A stretch of DNA of 64,000 nucleotides from Rodentibacter myodis (GCF_001999305.1 NZ_MLHQ01000022.1:1-64000), one strand, 5' to 3'. Shown: positions 1-10,063, counted from the stretch's first letter. Numbers and translations: made by a program. Notes: generated from the letters alone by a model not told the origin.

Positions 1-21
1 ATCAAGTTGATAATTCATTAC

Positions 22-534
22 TTAAGAATGACGGCGTTTTGACATTATCTCACCAATGCTATGCAATTCCGATTCAGACAAATATTGTTTACCCAGCTCA
101 AAAAGCGGTTCTTCAATGGCGATATGTTTATCATAAGCCTGTACAAAACGTTGGATTAATTCGTCATCAACCTCATTGCGTTGATGGGCAATCAGCGCAT
201 TTAATTGTTCGGAAAGTAAACGCCAACTTTCGTGTAAGTGGGTATGTTGGTGTGCGAGATCTTCCACATCGGCTTTGGCGTGCGGCACTTTGGCGAGTAA
301 CGCCGGAAAGAAATCCTTTTCTTCGTCTTCGTGGTGCAACGGCGCGGCTTGGTTGAAATATTGCAGAATAATTTTGACATCATTCAGCACGGCTTGATTT
401 ACACCGTTTTTTTCTAAATAAGCGGGGAGGATTCTGAGCTGATGACAAAAACGTTTCACTTTACTATGGCAGGCATAAAGCATTTCAATGGGTTCATTCC
501 AAGTGGCGAATTGTTGAGGTGATAGAATTTGCAT
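22..534 (-). CDS. Hemerythrin HHE-domain protein
   Basis: A 170-residue soluble, mostly helical protein with a hemerythrin-like cation-binding pattern. Candidate di-iron ligands are His23, the HHEDEE stretch at about 67-72, the His-rich AHQHTHLHE at about 94-102, and His137 followed by EE at 141-142. Family members bind a non-heme di-iron centre and serve in oxygen, NO or redox sensing or iron storage; the exact role here is unknown. The ATG is preceded by AAGGAAAG at good spacing. It lies downstream of tgt on the same strand, separated by an inverted uptake-signal pair. It is shorter than the RIC/YtfE iron-sulfur repair proteins and lacks their N-terminal Cys-Cys motif, so I do not call it ytfE. 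Confidence 0.75.
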   Translation of the reverse strand: MQILSPQQFATWNEPIEMLYACHSKVKRFCHQLRILPAYLEKNGVNQAVLNDVKIILQYFNQAAPLHHEDEEKDFFPALLAKVPHAKADVEDLAHQHTHLHESWRLLSEQLNALIAHQRNEVDDELIQRFVQAYDKHIAIEEPLFELGKQYLSESELHSIGEIMSKRRHS

Positions 535-552
535 TATCTTTCCTTAATGTAG

Positions 553-580
553 AAAGTGCGGTCAAAAATCACCGCACTTT
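553..580. repeat. Inverted pair of DNA uptake signal sequences
   Basis: AAAGTGCGGT at 553-562 and ACCGCACTTT at 571-580 are perfect reverse complements around an 8-base loop. Both contain the 9-mer Pasteurellaceae uptake signal. The pair lies between tgt and the hemerythrin gene and could form an RNA hairpin. The tract after it on the minus strand is only weakly T-rich, so it may terminate poorly. Confidence 0.75.
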
Positions 581-588
581 ATTGCTTA

Positions 589-1842
<1,254 letters not shown>

Positions 1843-1920
1843 TTATCACAAGGGAAGGCGTACCGCCCTTATTTTGTGAAGTTTTCATTGTAGGTGTAAG
1901 GTGATTTTTAGTCAAACGAC

Positions 1921-3012
1921 TTATTCCAATCCTTTCACCTGAGGATTTTTGGTAATAAACATCGCATCGCCATAACTGAAAAAACGATAGCGATTTTCGA
2001 CCGCACTTTTATAGGCATTCATTGTGTTTTGATACCCTGCAAAAGCAGAAACTAGCATAATCAAGGTGCTTTCCGGCAAGTGGAAATTGGTGATAAGCGC
2101 ATCAACCACACGGAATTTTTTTCCCGGATAAATAAAAATAGCGGTATCGGAAAAATAAGGTTCAATTAAATCGGGATTACCGTTTTCTTCAGCCGATAAC
2201 GCAGCGGTTTCAATGGAACGCACAGAGGTTGTCCCCACGGCAATCACACGTTTTCCTGCTTTTTTAGTGTCAATAATGGCGTTGCACACTTCTTGTGAAA
2301 GTTCAACGTATTCGGCGTGCATGATATGATCTTCAATATTTTCTACCCGAACCGGCTGGAATGTACCTGCCCCCACGTGTAAGGTAACAAATTCAAAATT
2401 GACGCCTTTGGCGCGGAGTTTTTCCAACAAGGCATCATCAAAATGCAGCCCTGCTGTGGGAGCTGCCACCGCCCCCGGCACTGTGCCATAAACCGTTTGG
2501 TAACATTCTTGATCCGCTTCTTCATCGGGGCGATCGATATAGGGCGGCAACGGCATATGACCAATTTCTTGCAACACGGTTAAAAGTGCGGTGGATTTAT
2601 CGCTTAATGCCACTTCAAATAATGCCCCGTGGCGTGCCATCATCACGGCTTTAATGCCGTTATTTTCACCGAGTTTATCTTCACCAAGAAATAACTCCGC
2701 ACCCTCTTTAGGGGATTTGGAGGAGCGAATATGAGCGAGGAAACGATGTTCATCCAATATCCGCTCCACCAACACTTCAATTTTACCGCCGCTTGCTTTA
2801 CGTCCAAACATTCGAGCCGGAATGACGCGCGTATTGTTAAAAATGAGAAGATCACCTTCATTAATTAATGCTAAAACATCGGTGAAAGTGCGGTGAAAAA
2901 CTTCGCCGTTTTCGCCATTTAATTGCAGTAAACGGCAGGAGGTGCGATCTTCTTTTGGATAACGGGCAATAAGTTCATCGGGTAAATCAAAGTAGAAATC
3001 TGAAACACGCAT
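1921..3012 (-). CDS. queA: SAM:tRNA ribosyltransferase-isomerase QueA
   Basis: Transfers and isomerises the ribosyl part of S-adenosylmethionine onto preQ1-tRNA, giving epoxyqueuosine. The 363-residue length matches the family. Visible signatures are N-terminal [29 protein letters not shown], the central [25 protein letters not shown] and C-terminal [19 protein letters not shown]. An in-frame TTG at 3048 is rejected because [11 protein letters not shown] is the conserved family start, although no strong Shine-Dalgarno precedes it. Three uptake signals lie inside the gene. Confidence 0.97.
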   Translation of the reverse strand: MRVSDFYFDLPDELIARYPKEDRTSCRLLQLNGENGEVFHRTFTDVLALINEGDLLIFNNTRVIPARMFGRKASGGKIEVLVERILDEHRFLAHIRSSKSPKEGAELFLGEDKLGENNGIKAVMMARHGALFEVALSDKSTALLTVLQEIGHMPLPPYIDRPDEEADQECYQTVYGTVPGAVAAPTAGLHFDDALLEKLRAKGVNFEFVTLHVGAGTFQPVRVENIEDHIMHAEYVELSQEVCNAIIDTKKAGKRVIAVGTTSVRSIETAALSAEENGNPDLIEPYFSDTAIFIYPGKKFRVVDALITNFHLPESTLIMLVSAFAGYQNTMNAYKSAVENRYRFFSYGDAMFITKNPQVKGLE

Positions 3013-3075
3013 AATATTGATAAAAATGGGGTTGAATAAAAGGTACAAGGGGAAATGTTGTATTTCCCCTCAATA

Positions 3076-4443
3076 TTAAAGAATCATCTTGACTAATTTA
3101 TCCGCCTTAACCCGTGCGAATTTTTTCAGCAATTTTTGCACCGGTTCGGGATATTGTGCCAATTCTTCCAATTCAGAATAATGGGCTAAAATTTGGGTGT
3201 GCTGGCGAATATGGCTCAATTCTTTCTCCGTTTGAAGGCGTAATGCCTGCTTCGGATCGTGAATTAATAAACCATTTTCCGCATCCAAACGCCACGCACG
3301 AGGATTCAAATTATTACCGGTGAGCAAAATATACTTATCATCCACCCAAACCCCTTTTAGGTGATAGGTGTTATCGCCGTCTTTCCACAAACGCACGACT
3401 AATCGTCCTTGGTCTATTTCCTGTTGGAATTTCTCGCAAAAACGGCGTAAGTTACTTTCATACAAATAAGGCAATGCACCGGCGATTTTGAAGGGCTGTT
3501 CCGGTGGAATATAGAAATCGTTTGCGACTTTGTCACCGACAATGATTTCCACCTTCTTGCCGCTTTCTAATAATTGTGCGATTTTGTTTTGCAAGGTACG
3601 AGGGAAATTAAAATACGGTGTGCAGATCACCAAATTTTCCTGCACTTGTAAAAACAAATCTTCAATCACTTGATTTAATTCATTGCCCGATGCACCCAAG
3701 CCAAATAAAGGGGAAATACTTAAAACATCGGAATAATTGACCGCACTTTGTAATTGATATTCTGCGTGATTGGCTAAATTCTTACGATAAGCACGAATTG
3801 CCGCACGAATCTCTTTTGTACGGGGACGATTGCTCACATCCAAGGGGTGAACCGCAGTGAAATCTAATAAATAATGATTAATAAAATCCACCATTGAATT
3901 TGCCAGCTCGGCATTGGTGATTTTTTGATAGCGATCGTAACGGTATTTACCATTTTGGTTGAGATAAACATTATTGATACTTGCCCCGCTATACAGCACG
4001 GTATCATCAAAAATAAAACCTTTAATATGCAGAACACCAAAGACTTCACGGGTATTAATCGGCACGCCGAAGAACATATTCGGATCATCGGAAAGTTGGT
4101 AGGTTTGGCGTTGCTCGCAGTACCAATCTGCATTGGTGTCCGATTTTTCTGCCCCTAATAAATTGCGTTGAGCGCGGTGCCAATCGACAAGAATTTTGAC
4201 ATCTAAATCTGGATTTTCTTGTTTCACACGATAAATTTCATCAAGAATTTCTTGTCCTGCTTCATCTTTTTGCCAGTAAAGTGCGGTCACATAAATGCGT
4301 TTTTTCGCATTTTTAATTAATTCAATAATCTGTGTTTTAAATTCAGACGGGTCAAACAAAAATTCAATTTGTTCTTTCTCCAAAGGTAGGAAAGGCAAAT
4401 TTTTAAGATTATGCTCGGCACGTTTTAATTTATTGATTAACAT
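3076..4443 (-). CDS. pssA: CDP-diacylglycerol-serine phosphatidyltransferase
   Basis: Makes phosphatidylserine from CDP-diacylglycerol and L-serine, the committed step to phosphatidylethanolamine; psd for the next step is at 52.3 kb. It belongs to the phospholipase-D superfamily, with two HxK(x4)D motifs: HIKGFIFDD near residue 139 and HLKGVWVDD near 361. The 455 residues match the enterobacterial PssA type rather than the small integral-membrane type. ATG 4443 is preceded by AGAGA; the in-frame TTG at 4458 lacks a ribosome site. It diverges from the methyltransferase at 4589. Confidence 0.96.
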   Translation of the reverse strand: MLINKLKRAEHNLKNLPFLPLEKEQIEFLFDPSEFKTQIIELIKNAKKRIYVTALYWQKDEAGQEILDEIYRVKQENPDLDVKILVDWHRAQRNLLGAEKSDTNADWYCEQRQTYQLSDDPNMFFGVPINTREVFGVLHIKGFIFDDTVLYSGASINNVYLNQNGKYRYDRYQKITNAELANSMVDFINHYLLDFTAVHPLDVSNRPRTKEIRAAIRAYRKNLANHAEYQLQSAVNYSDVLSISPLFGLGASGNELNQVIEDLFLQVQENLVICTPYFNFPRTLQNKIAQLLESGKKVEIIVGDKVANDFYIPPEQPFKIAGALPYLYESNLRRFCEKFQQEIDQGRLVVRLWKDGDNTYHLKGVWVDDKYILLTGNNLNPRAWRLDAENGLLIHDPKQALRLQTEKELSHIRQHTQILAHYSELEELAQYPEPVQKLLKKFARVKADKLVKMIL

Positions 4444-4553
4444 AATTGATCTCTGCAATTTTTAGGAAGGGGCTAGTTTACAATATTTCCCTGAGGGATT
4501 GATAGAAAAAAGGTTTTTTTTCGTTATAATGCTCACAAAATTTTGAATTTTTC

Positions 4554-4576
4554 GGCGAATTATTCGCCAATTTTTA
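4554..4576 (+). promoter_or_regulatory. Leader hairpin before the SpoU-family gene
   Basis: GGCGAA (4554-4559) and TTCGCC (4563-4568) form a short stem followed by AATTTTTATT, ending about a dozen bases before the ATG at 4589. A TATAAT at 4525-4530 could be the -10 box, though I see no well-spaced -35. If so, the hairpin would lie in the 5' leader as a possible attenuator or ribosome-access switch. This is inference from sequence only. Confidence 0.35.
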
Positions 4577-4588
4577 TTGAGAACCCCT

Positions 4589-5665
4589 ATGACAAATTCA
4601 CGCAAACCGACTTTTCAACAACCCGCCACGAAATCTTTCCAAGAACGTAGCCCCAAACAACCTTCTAACAATGTAAAAGGACGCCGTTTTGATGATCGTC
4701 AATCGCAGGAAAAACGTTCTCAAAATCGACCGCACTTTGCGCGAAAAGGTGATGAACGCAGTGTAAATCGCCGTTTTCAACAGGAAGTTCGCGAGCCGAA
4801 AATTACGCAATTTTCTTTAAACAAAGCCAATGGTGAACAGGGCAATGTGAAAGTGATGGTGAAAAGTACAGGCATTGCGTATAAACCGAAGGAAAAGAAA
4901 ACAGGCCCTTTGTCGCCTCGTGCGCCGGAAAAAATTAAACAAAATCGTGCGGAAGAAATGAAAGTCTATGGTGAAAATGCTTGTCTGGAATTGTTCGCAC
5001 AACGTCCGGAAAGTATTGTTCGGGTGTGGGCTACGGTGCAGATGTCACACAAAATCGGCGAAATGTTCGGCTACTTAGCCGCAAACAAGAAAGTGTATCA
5101 CGTGGTAGATCAGGAAGAATTAACCTTGGTAAGTGGCACGGAACACCACGGTGGCATTTGTATGCTGGTTAAAAAACAACGTCCTTTTACACTACAAGGT
5201 TATCTGGATATTCCACGCCAAGAAGATGCACTCGTGTTGCTGGATAATGTTAATAACGCCCAAAACATTGGTGGTGTATTGCGTACTTGTGCATTTTATG
5301 GTGTAAAACACCTTGTTACCGAAAATGCCGATAAGATTTATTCAGCGGCGGCAATGCGTGTGGCGGAAGGCGGGGCGGAGTACGTTCGTTTATTGGAATG
5401 TTTGGATGTGGAATTGGCATTGCAACAACTCCGTCAAGCAGGGTATCAAATTGTACATATTGCCCAAGGCAAAGAGGGCATTGGGTTAAATCAGATACAG
5501 TTTGGCAATAAAGTGGTATTTTTACTCAGTGAAGGCAACACCACCGATTTGCGGGAAAAACAAGATTTAAATGTGCGTTTATCCTTGAGTAATCCCTTAA
5601 AAAACGGTTTAAATATCGCGGTGAATAGCGGTGTGTTATTAGCCAAGTGGTATTTTGCAAAATAG
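4589..5665 (+). CDS. TrmH/SpoU-family RNA 2'-O-methyltransferase (YfiF-like)
   Basis: A SPOUT-class methyltransferase of about 358 residues. The first ~100 residues are low-complexity and rich in Lys, Arg and Gln, probably an RNA-binding extension. A substrate-binding domain follows (MKVYGENACLELFAQRPESI), then the knotted SAM domain with DNVNNAQNIGGVLRTCAFYG, VVFLLSEGN and LSNPLKNGLNIAVNSGVLLA, the three SpoU motifs. The layout resembles E. coli YfiF, whose substrate is poorly defined; RlmB is shorter and lacks the extension. ATG 4589 is chosen over an in-frame TTG at 4577, with GAG just upstream. Confidence 0.88.
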   Translation: MTNSRKPTFQQPATKSFQERSPKQPSNNVKGRRFDDRQSQEKRSQNRPHFARKGDERSVNRRFQQEVREPKITQFSLNKANGEQGNVKVMVKSTGIAYKPKEKKTGPLSPRAPEKIKQNRAEEMKVYGENACLELFAQRPESIVRVWATVQMSHKIGEMFGYLAANKKVYHVVDQEELTLVSGTEHHGGICMLVKKQRPFTLQGYLDIPRQEDALVLLDNVNNAQNIGGVLRTCAFYGVKHLVTENADKIYSAAAMRVAEGGAEYVRLLECLDVELALQQLRQAGYQIVHIAQGKEGIGLNQIQFGNKVVFLLSEGNTTDLREKQDLNVRLSLSNPLKNGLNIAVNSGVLLAKWYFAK

Positions 5666-5700
5666 GCACGGAAAAGTGCGGTCAATTTTTCAATGTTTTT

Positions 5701-5726
5701 AAAGCCGACAATACTGTCGGCTTTTT
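5701..5726 (+). terminator. Terminator after the SpoU-family gene
   Basis: AAAGCCGACA (5701-5710), loop ATAC, TGTCGGCTTT (5715-5724), then more T: a perfect 10-bp stem with a T-tract. It lies between convergent genes and mainly suits the plus strand. Confidence 0.85.
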
Positions 5727-5742
5727 GTTACATAACGGAGCC

Positions 5743-7143
5743 TTATTCAATTCGTTCAATTTTGAAATTAAATAGTGCGAAGAGAATGGCAAGTAATGGC
5801 ACGGTATAGTTAAAAATCGCATAAGGTGCATATTCAAAGGCACTGACTTGAAGCATTGAATACGCATAAACCCCACAAGTGTTCCACGGCACAAGTACTG
5901 AAGTCACAGTACCACCGTCTTCCAATGCACGGGAAAGATTTTTGGAATGTAATTTTCGTTCGTTATAGGCGGTAACATACATTCTACCGGGCAGCAAAAT
6001 AGAGATGTATTGTTCTGATGTGGTACAGTTTGTGATAACGGAAGAAAAGATAGTGGCGATAATCAACATACTCGCATTGCGGGCAAAATGTAAAATAGTA
6101 GAAACAACGGATCTCAACATTCCTGTTTTTTCCGCAATGCCACCAAAACTCATTGCGACAATGGTCAATGAAATGGTGTACATCATTGATTCAATACCGC
6201 CACGATTGAATAAGGTATCTATGATCTCGTGTCCACTTTGAATTTTAAACCCATCGTGTAAGGTTTTCACCGCCGTTCCAATGTCGCTACCTTGCACAAA
6301 AATATGACAAAGCGTGCCAAGTACTATGCCAATTGTTAATGCCGGAATGGCGGAGACTTTTTTCATTACCAATAAAACAACGATCACCGGTACAAGTAAT
6401 AACCAAGGGCTAATCACAAAATTTTGTGCGATGTTCTCCATTACGCTTTGTATGTGGGAAAGATTGGTTTGTGAAGAATCAAACTGCATTCCCATATATA
6501 AGTAGAACCCCAATGCAATAAGATAGGCGGGTAATGTTGTGGTGAACATATGTTTGATATGTTCAAATAAATCCGTACCGGTAATACCGGCGGCAAGGTT
6601 GGTGGTGTCTGAAAGTGGTGACATTTTATCGCCGAAATAAGCACCTGAAATCACCGCACCGGCGACCATTGGCGTGGGAATGCCAATGCTTAATCCAATG
6701 CCGATTGCGGCAACGCCAATCGTCCCCATTGTTGACCAAGAACTACCAATAGAAAGGGTGACCAATCCGCAAATAATACAAATGGTAAACAGGAAAAGTG
6801 AAGGGGAAATCAGTTTTAAACCATAGTAGATCATTGTTGCCACAATTCCACCACCCAACCAAGCACCAATCGTCAGCCCGATCATAATAATGATCACAAT
6901 GGCGGGCAGTGCCATTTTAATACCACTGTAAATACCTTGCTCAATGGTATTCCAACGATAACCAAATTTCATTGCCACCAAGGTTGCAGTAATTGCCCCA
7001 ATAATAAGGGGAACGTGCGGCGAGGCTTCAAATTTAATGATGGAAACCGCCATTGTTGCCACCATAACGAGAACCGGCAGTAAGGCATAAAAGAAAGGAA
7101 TATTGATTTGTTGATCGAATTGTTTGGATGTTGTATTTGGCAT
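5743..7143 (-). CDS. nhaC: Na+/H+ antiporter, NhaC family
   Basis: A polytopic inner-membrane protein of 466 residues, nearly all hydrophobic segments, of the NhaC family, which exchanges external protons for internal sodium. Characteristic stretches are GSSWSTMGTIGVAAIGIG, GAVISGAYFGDKMSPLSDTTNL and a C-terminal ALEDGGTVTSVLVPWNTCG. It follows the cyclodeaminase-family gene on the same strand and is probably co-transcribed. AAAGGAG precedes the ATG. A perfect 11-bp hairpin sits just upstream of that ribosome site. Substrates other than sodium cannot be excluded: some NhaC relatives exchange organic ions, and the partner gene suggests amino-acid metabolism. Confidence 0.9.
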   Translation of the reverse strand: MPNTTSKQFDQQINIPFFYALLPVLVMVATMAVSIIKFEASPHVPLIIGAITATLVAMKFGYRWNTIEQGIYSGIKMALPAIVIIIMIGLTIGAWLGGGIVATMIYYGLKLISPSLFLFTICIICGLVTLSIGSSWSTMGTIGVAAIGIGLSIGIPTPMVAGAVISGAYFGDKMSPLSDTTNLAAGITGTDLFEHIKHMFTTTLPAYLIALGFYLYMGMQFDSSQTNLSHIQSVMENIAQNFVISPWLLLVPVIVVLLVMKKVSAIPALTIGIVLGTLCHIFVQGSDIGTAVKTLHDGFKIQSGHEIIDTLFNRGGIESMMYTISLTIVAMSFGGIAEKTGMLRSVVSTILHFARNASMLIIATIFSSVITNCTTSEQYISILLPGRMYVTAYNERKLHSKNLSRALEDGGTVTSVLVPWNTCGVYAYSMLQVSAFEYAPYAIFNYTVPLLAILFALFNFKIERIE

Positions 7144-7160
7144 ACGGTTCTCCTTTTAAG

Positions 7161-7190
7161 AAGTACGATTCCGGTGGGAGAATCGTACTT
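7161..7190 (-). promoter_or_regulatory. Perfect hairpin before nhaC
   Basis: AAGTACGATTC (7161-7171) and GAATCGTACTT (7180-7190) are exact reverse complements with an 8-base loop. On the minus-strand transcript the stem ends about ten bases before the nhaC ribosome site. No T-tract follows, so it is not a normal terminator. Possible roles are mRNA stabilisation, a processing site, or modulation of nhaC translation. Confidence 0.5.
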
Positions 7191-7252
7191 ATTTGCTGAA
7201 AAATATGATTAATGCATCATTGCATATATCCTTATTTAATTGAGTTTTAGCA

Positions 7253-8311
7253 TTAAATATTGGCATAATCTGAAAGATAGCCGAATAAATCTTTTGGATC
7301 TTTCAAATCAGGCGTAAGCGATAAAGGACGAGCCAAACCTAATTTTATTGCCGCATCATTCATATAACGAATTGCCGAGAAATCCTCAATAGCAAAACCC
7401 ACAGAATCAAATAATGTGACTTCCTGTTCCGATTGACGTGCGGATTCACCTTTTTGGAATACTTCAAATAATGGCGTTACCGGAAAATCGGCAGGCATAT
7501 TTTGCAATTCGCCTTCAATGCGGGTTTGTGGTTCAAACTCCACAAATACACGGGCATTTTTCACCACATCTACATGCAACTCCGTTTTATTCACGTTGTC
7601 GCCACCAACCGCATTGATGTGCATTCCCGCCTCAATCATTTCAGGTGTAATAATATTCGCTTTTGAATATTCTGCCGTGACAGTCGTCACAATATCGGCA
7701 TTTTTAACCGCCTGTGCTACCGTATCAAAAATTTCAATTTTTAACGAGGTATCTGCTAAGTTTCGTGCCAACTTTTCACTTGCTTTGCGATCAATATCAA
7801 ATAAAGCGAGTTCTTCAATGCCTAATAAATGGTGAAATGCCAAGGCTTGAAACTCACTTTGACAGCCATTACCAATAATTGCCATTCGTTTGCTATTTGG
7901 GCGGGCAAGATACTGCGCGGCAAGCACGGAAGTGGCGGCTGTGCGTAATGCGGTGCTAAGCGTAAATTCGCTAATCACATCAGGCTGTCCGGTATCATTA
8001 CTGATTAACGCCCCAAAGGCTAAAATGGTAGAAAGCCCCTCATTCGGATTTTTCGGATGGCAATTTACATATTTGAAGCTATATTGTTTTTGGTTGGCGA
8101 TCGGCATTAATTCCAACACACCGTTTGGCACGTGATTAGAAATACGGGGTGTTTTATCGAAAGCGTCCCAGTTGAGATAATCCTCCAAAATATAATTTCT
8201 CATTCCTTCCAGCGTTTCCTTAATACCTTGACGTTTAATGATGTTTGCAACGTCTTGTGGGCTAATGATGATAGTTGGCAGGCTTCCTGCAATAGATGAG
8301 GTGTATGACAT
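7253..8311 (-). CDS. ocd: Ornithine cyclodeaminase/mu-crystallin family protein
   Basis: 352 residues of the OCD/mu-crystallin family, NAD(H)-dependent enzymes that include ornithine cyclodeaminase (ornithine to proline plus ammonia) and imine reductases. Visible are the substrate-side FKYVNCHPKNP near residue 80, a Rossmann loop MAIIGNGCQSEFQ near 143-155, the acidic end of the next strand (ALFDIDRKASEKLARN), and the typical C-terminal TLFDSVGFAIEDFSA. GGAG precedes the ATG. It pairs with nhaC downstream and diverges from an AsnC-type regulator, suggesting an amino-acid-responsive unit. Ornithine as substrate is inferred from the family only. Confidence 0.82.
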   Translation of the reverse strand: MSYTSSIAGSLPTIIISPQDVANIIKRQGIKETLEGMRNYILEDYLNWDAFDKTPRISNHVPNGVLELMPIANQKQYSFKYVNCHPKNPNEGLSTILAFGALISNDTGQPDVISEFTLSTALRTAATSVLAAQYLARPNSKRMAIIGNGCQSEFQALAFHHLLGIEELALFDIDRKASEKLARNLADTSLKIEIFDTVAQAVKNADIVTTVTAEYSKANIITPEMIEAGMHINAVGGDNVNKTELHVDVVKNARVFVEFEPQTRIEGELQNMPADFPVTPLFEVFQKGESARQSEQEVTLFDSVGFAIEDFSAIRYMNDAAIKLGLARPLSLTPDLKDPKDLFGYLSDYANI

Positions 8312-8451
8312 AGCGTTTCTCCAGTGGTTAATGAAATGTTAATAAATCGTTGCAACATCCCTAATATGCAAGATTTTTCTGTTAATTAAAATAGTGAAAT
8401 GTGTTAAGGTTTTGGCAAAATTTAGACATTTTGTCAGAAGGAGTTTGCATA
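8312..8451. promoter_or_regulatory. Divergent control region of ocd-nhaC and the AsnC-type gene
   Basis: About 140 AT-rich bases separate two divergent starts, so promoters for both directions must lie here. TTTTGGCAAAATTTAGACATT, around 8410-8430, contains short inverted motifs of the kind AsnC/Lrp proteins can use, but no single convincing operator stands out. AGAAGGAG at 8436-8443 is the ribosome site of the regulator gene. Confidence 0.45.
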
Positions 8452-8880
8452 ATGTCACTTTTAGATAAAACCGATCAGGAATTGCTGAGTTTATTACGGG
8501 AAAATGCACGCTATCCTATTGCATTTTTAGCCCAGAAATTAAAAGTATCCCGCGCGACTGTCACCAATCGCATTGCGCGGTTGGAAAAAGAAGGCATTAT
8601 TTTAGGCTATCGGGTGGAACTTCACTCAACGGTAAAAACGCAAAGGATTAAAGCCTGGACAATGGTGATTGTTGATGGCGGTGCAACGGCTGAAGTGGTT
8701 CAAACGCTTCGTGGAGAGCCTTGTATTAATGCCATTTATGACACAAATGGACGTTGGGATATTCTCGTTGAACTAATCGCCCCCTCATTGGAGGAACTCG
8801 GACAGGCACTTGAACGAATTCGTTCCATCAAAGCAATTCATACTTCAGAAACCCATATTCATTTAAAACGTTATGTGTAA
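8452..8880 (+). CDS. Lrp/AsnC-family transcriptional regulator
   Basis: 142 residues. The N-terminal winged helix-turn-helix (LLDKTDQELLSLLRENARYP, then LAQKLKVSRATVTNRIARLE at about 22-41) precedes a RAM/ACT-like ligand domain (AWTMVIVDGG, YDTNGRWDILVEL, IRSIKAIHTSETHI). Family members form octamers that respond to amino acids. AGAAGGAG sits eight bases before the ATG at 8452; an upstream in-frame start at 8401 is rejected because it has no ribosome site and adds non-conserved residues. Its divergence from the cyclodeaminase-family gene suggests that ocd-nhaC is its target. The effector is unknown. Confidence 0.88.
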   Translation: MSLLDKTDQELLSLLRENARYPIAFLAQKLKVSRATVTNRIARLEKEGIILGYRVELHSTVKTQRIKAWTMVIVDGGATAEVVQTLRGEPCINAIYDTNGRWDILVELIAPSLEELGQALERIRSIKAIHTSETHIHLKRYV

Positions 8881-8937
8881 ATAACATTCGACAACGTTCA
8901 CAAATTTTTACGAAAGGATTTTTTAAGCTCAAAAATA

Positions 8938-8958
8938 ATCGGCACTAAACGTGCCGAT
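8938..8958 (-). terminator. Terminator of the nap operon
   Basis: ATCGGCAC (8938-8945) and GTGCCGAT (8951-8958) form an 8-bp stem with a 5-base loop; on the minus strand it is followed by TATTTTT. It lies just past napC. A one-mismatch uptake signal (AAAGTGCAGTCAAAA) is nearby at about 8969. Confidence 0.75.
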
Positions 8959-8988
8959 AACCGGATGAAAGTGCAGTCAAAATACGGA

Positions 8989-9606
8989 TTATTTTTTCGC
9001 TTCTTTCGGCTCGTCTTTAAAGCCTGATTCAATACCGCTCATATCCGGTAATTGGTGGGCGATACCTTTGTGGCAATCAATACAGGTTTTGCCTTCCGTT
9101 TTCATTTTTTGGTGCATTCGTGCTGCGACAGAACGTTGGTCATTAAAATTCATACGATCAACATTGTGGCAGTTGCGACATTCTTGTGAATCATTGGCTT
9201 TCATTCTTGCCCATTCATTTTCTGCCATTTCTAAGCGATGTTGATTGAATTTTTCCAACGTATCCACTTTGCCGGTGAAATAAGCATAGACTTCTTTTGC
9301 TGCGATGATTTTACGTTTCATCTTTGGAATAAACTCGTGCGGCACGTGACAATCCGGACAGCTTGCCCCCACGCCGGTACGGGTTTGGTAATGCACGCTA
9401 TGCAAGTATTCCGGATAGGCATCCTGCATATGGCAGCTTGCACAAAATTCCTCTGTATTGGTTTTTTCCAATCCATAATTAAAGCCGACCCAAGATAAAA
9501 TCCCGCCAATAAATGCAAGGCTGATGATAGTGCCAACGGCTAAGCGGCTTGGTTTACGAAACCAGTGCCAAAAGCGAACGATAAAATTTGTTTTTTTCTC
9601 TGACAT
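8989..9606 (-). CDS. napC: Tetraheme cytochrome c NapC
   Basis: Quinol dehydrogenase of the NapC/NirT family, passing electrons from the membrane quinol pool to periplasmic NapB-NapA. One N-terminal membrane anchor (about residues 20-40, IISLAFIGGILSWVGFNYGL) precedes four CxxCH heme sites: CASCH, CPDCH, CRNCH and CIDCH. Length 205 fits the family. AAGGGTT precedes the ATG. It is the last gene of napFDAGHBC, 13 bases after napB. NapGH may provide a second electron entry. Confidence 0.97.
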   Translation of the reverse strand: MSEKKTNFIVRFWHWFRKPSRLAVGTIISLAFIGGILSWVGFNYGLEKTNTEEFCASCHMQDAYPEYLHSVHYQTRTGVGASCPDCHVPHEFIPKMKRKIIAAKEVYAYFTGKVDTLEKFNQHRLEMAENEWARMKANDSQECRNCHNVDRMNFNDQRSVAARMHQKMKTEGKTCIDCHKGIAHQLPDMSGIESGFKDEPKEAKK

Positions 9607-9619
9607 AACCCTTCCTTAC

Positions 9620-10063
9620 TTAGTTGCCGTAACCTTTCATTGGTTTGAAATCGTTCGGTACGATAGGATCGACATTTGATTGAGAAACGTGACATTGGAG
9701 GCAAAAATAGCGGCGTGGTGAGGAACTTGATCCTACGTTGCCATCACGATCCATAAAATGAGTTGGGCTGATACGGGTCGCCCCACTCAAACGGGCATTT
9801 TCCGGACTATGGCAGTTTAAGCATTGGTTCACGTTTTTTGTTACTTGATAGTTTGCCACACTGTGCGGCACCATTGGCGGTTGATTAACATAGTTTAATG
9901 CCGGTAATTCGCTTTGGCGTGGTGCATTATGAAATGCCGGTGCTATGTCTTCCGGTGATTGGGTTAAATCTTTCCCGATTGGTGGAACATCTGTCGCCAT
10001 TAAAGAACCGGTAAAAAGTGCGGTCATTAATCCGATTAAAATTTTAGATACCTGTTTAGTCAT
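9620..10063 (-). CDS. napB: Diheme cytochrome c NapB
   Basis: Small periplasmic electron-transfer subunit of nitrate reductase NapAB. A Sec signal peptide (MTKQVSKILIGLMTALFTGSLMA) precedes the mature part. Two CxxCH heme sites, CLNCH and CLQCH, are visible, together with His residues that could be axial ligands (VPHSVANY, SPTHFMDRDG). Candidate starts GTG 10072, ATG 10069 and ATG 10063 follow one another. GGGGA at 10073-10077 is best spaced for 10063, which also gives the cleanest signal peptide. The longer forms would overlap the napH stop. Confidence 0.93.
   Translation of the reverse strand: MTKQVSKILIGLMTALFTGSLMATDVPPIGKDLTQSPEDIAPAFHNAPRQSELPALNYVNQPPMVPHSVANYQVTKNVNQCLNCHSPENARLSGATRISPTHFMDRDGNVGSSSSPRRYFCLQCHVSQSNVDPIVPNDFKPMKGYGN

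Noticed and set aside
39-356. Plus-strand 105-codon ORF opposite the hemerythrin gene
   Set aside because: It is a shadow of a well-supported gene with a ribosome site and conserved His ligands; the translation resembles nothing and has no start signal.
8989-9606. NrfH or TorC instead of NapC
   Set aside because: The gene ends a complete napFDAGHB set and has four hemes with the NapC length; there is no nrfA or torA nearby.
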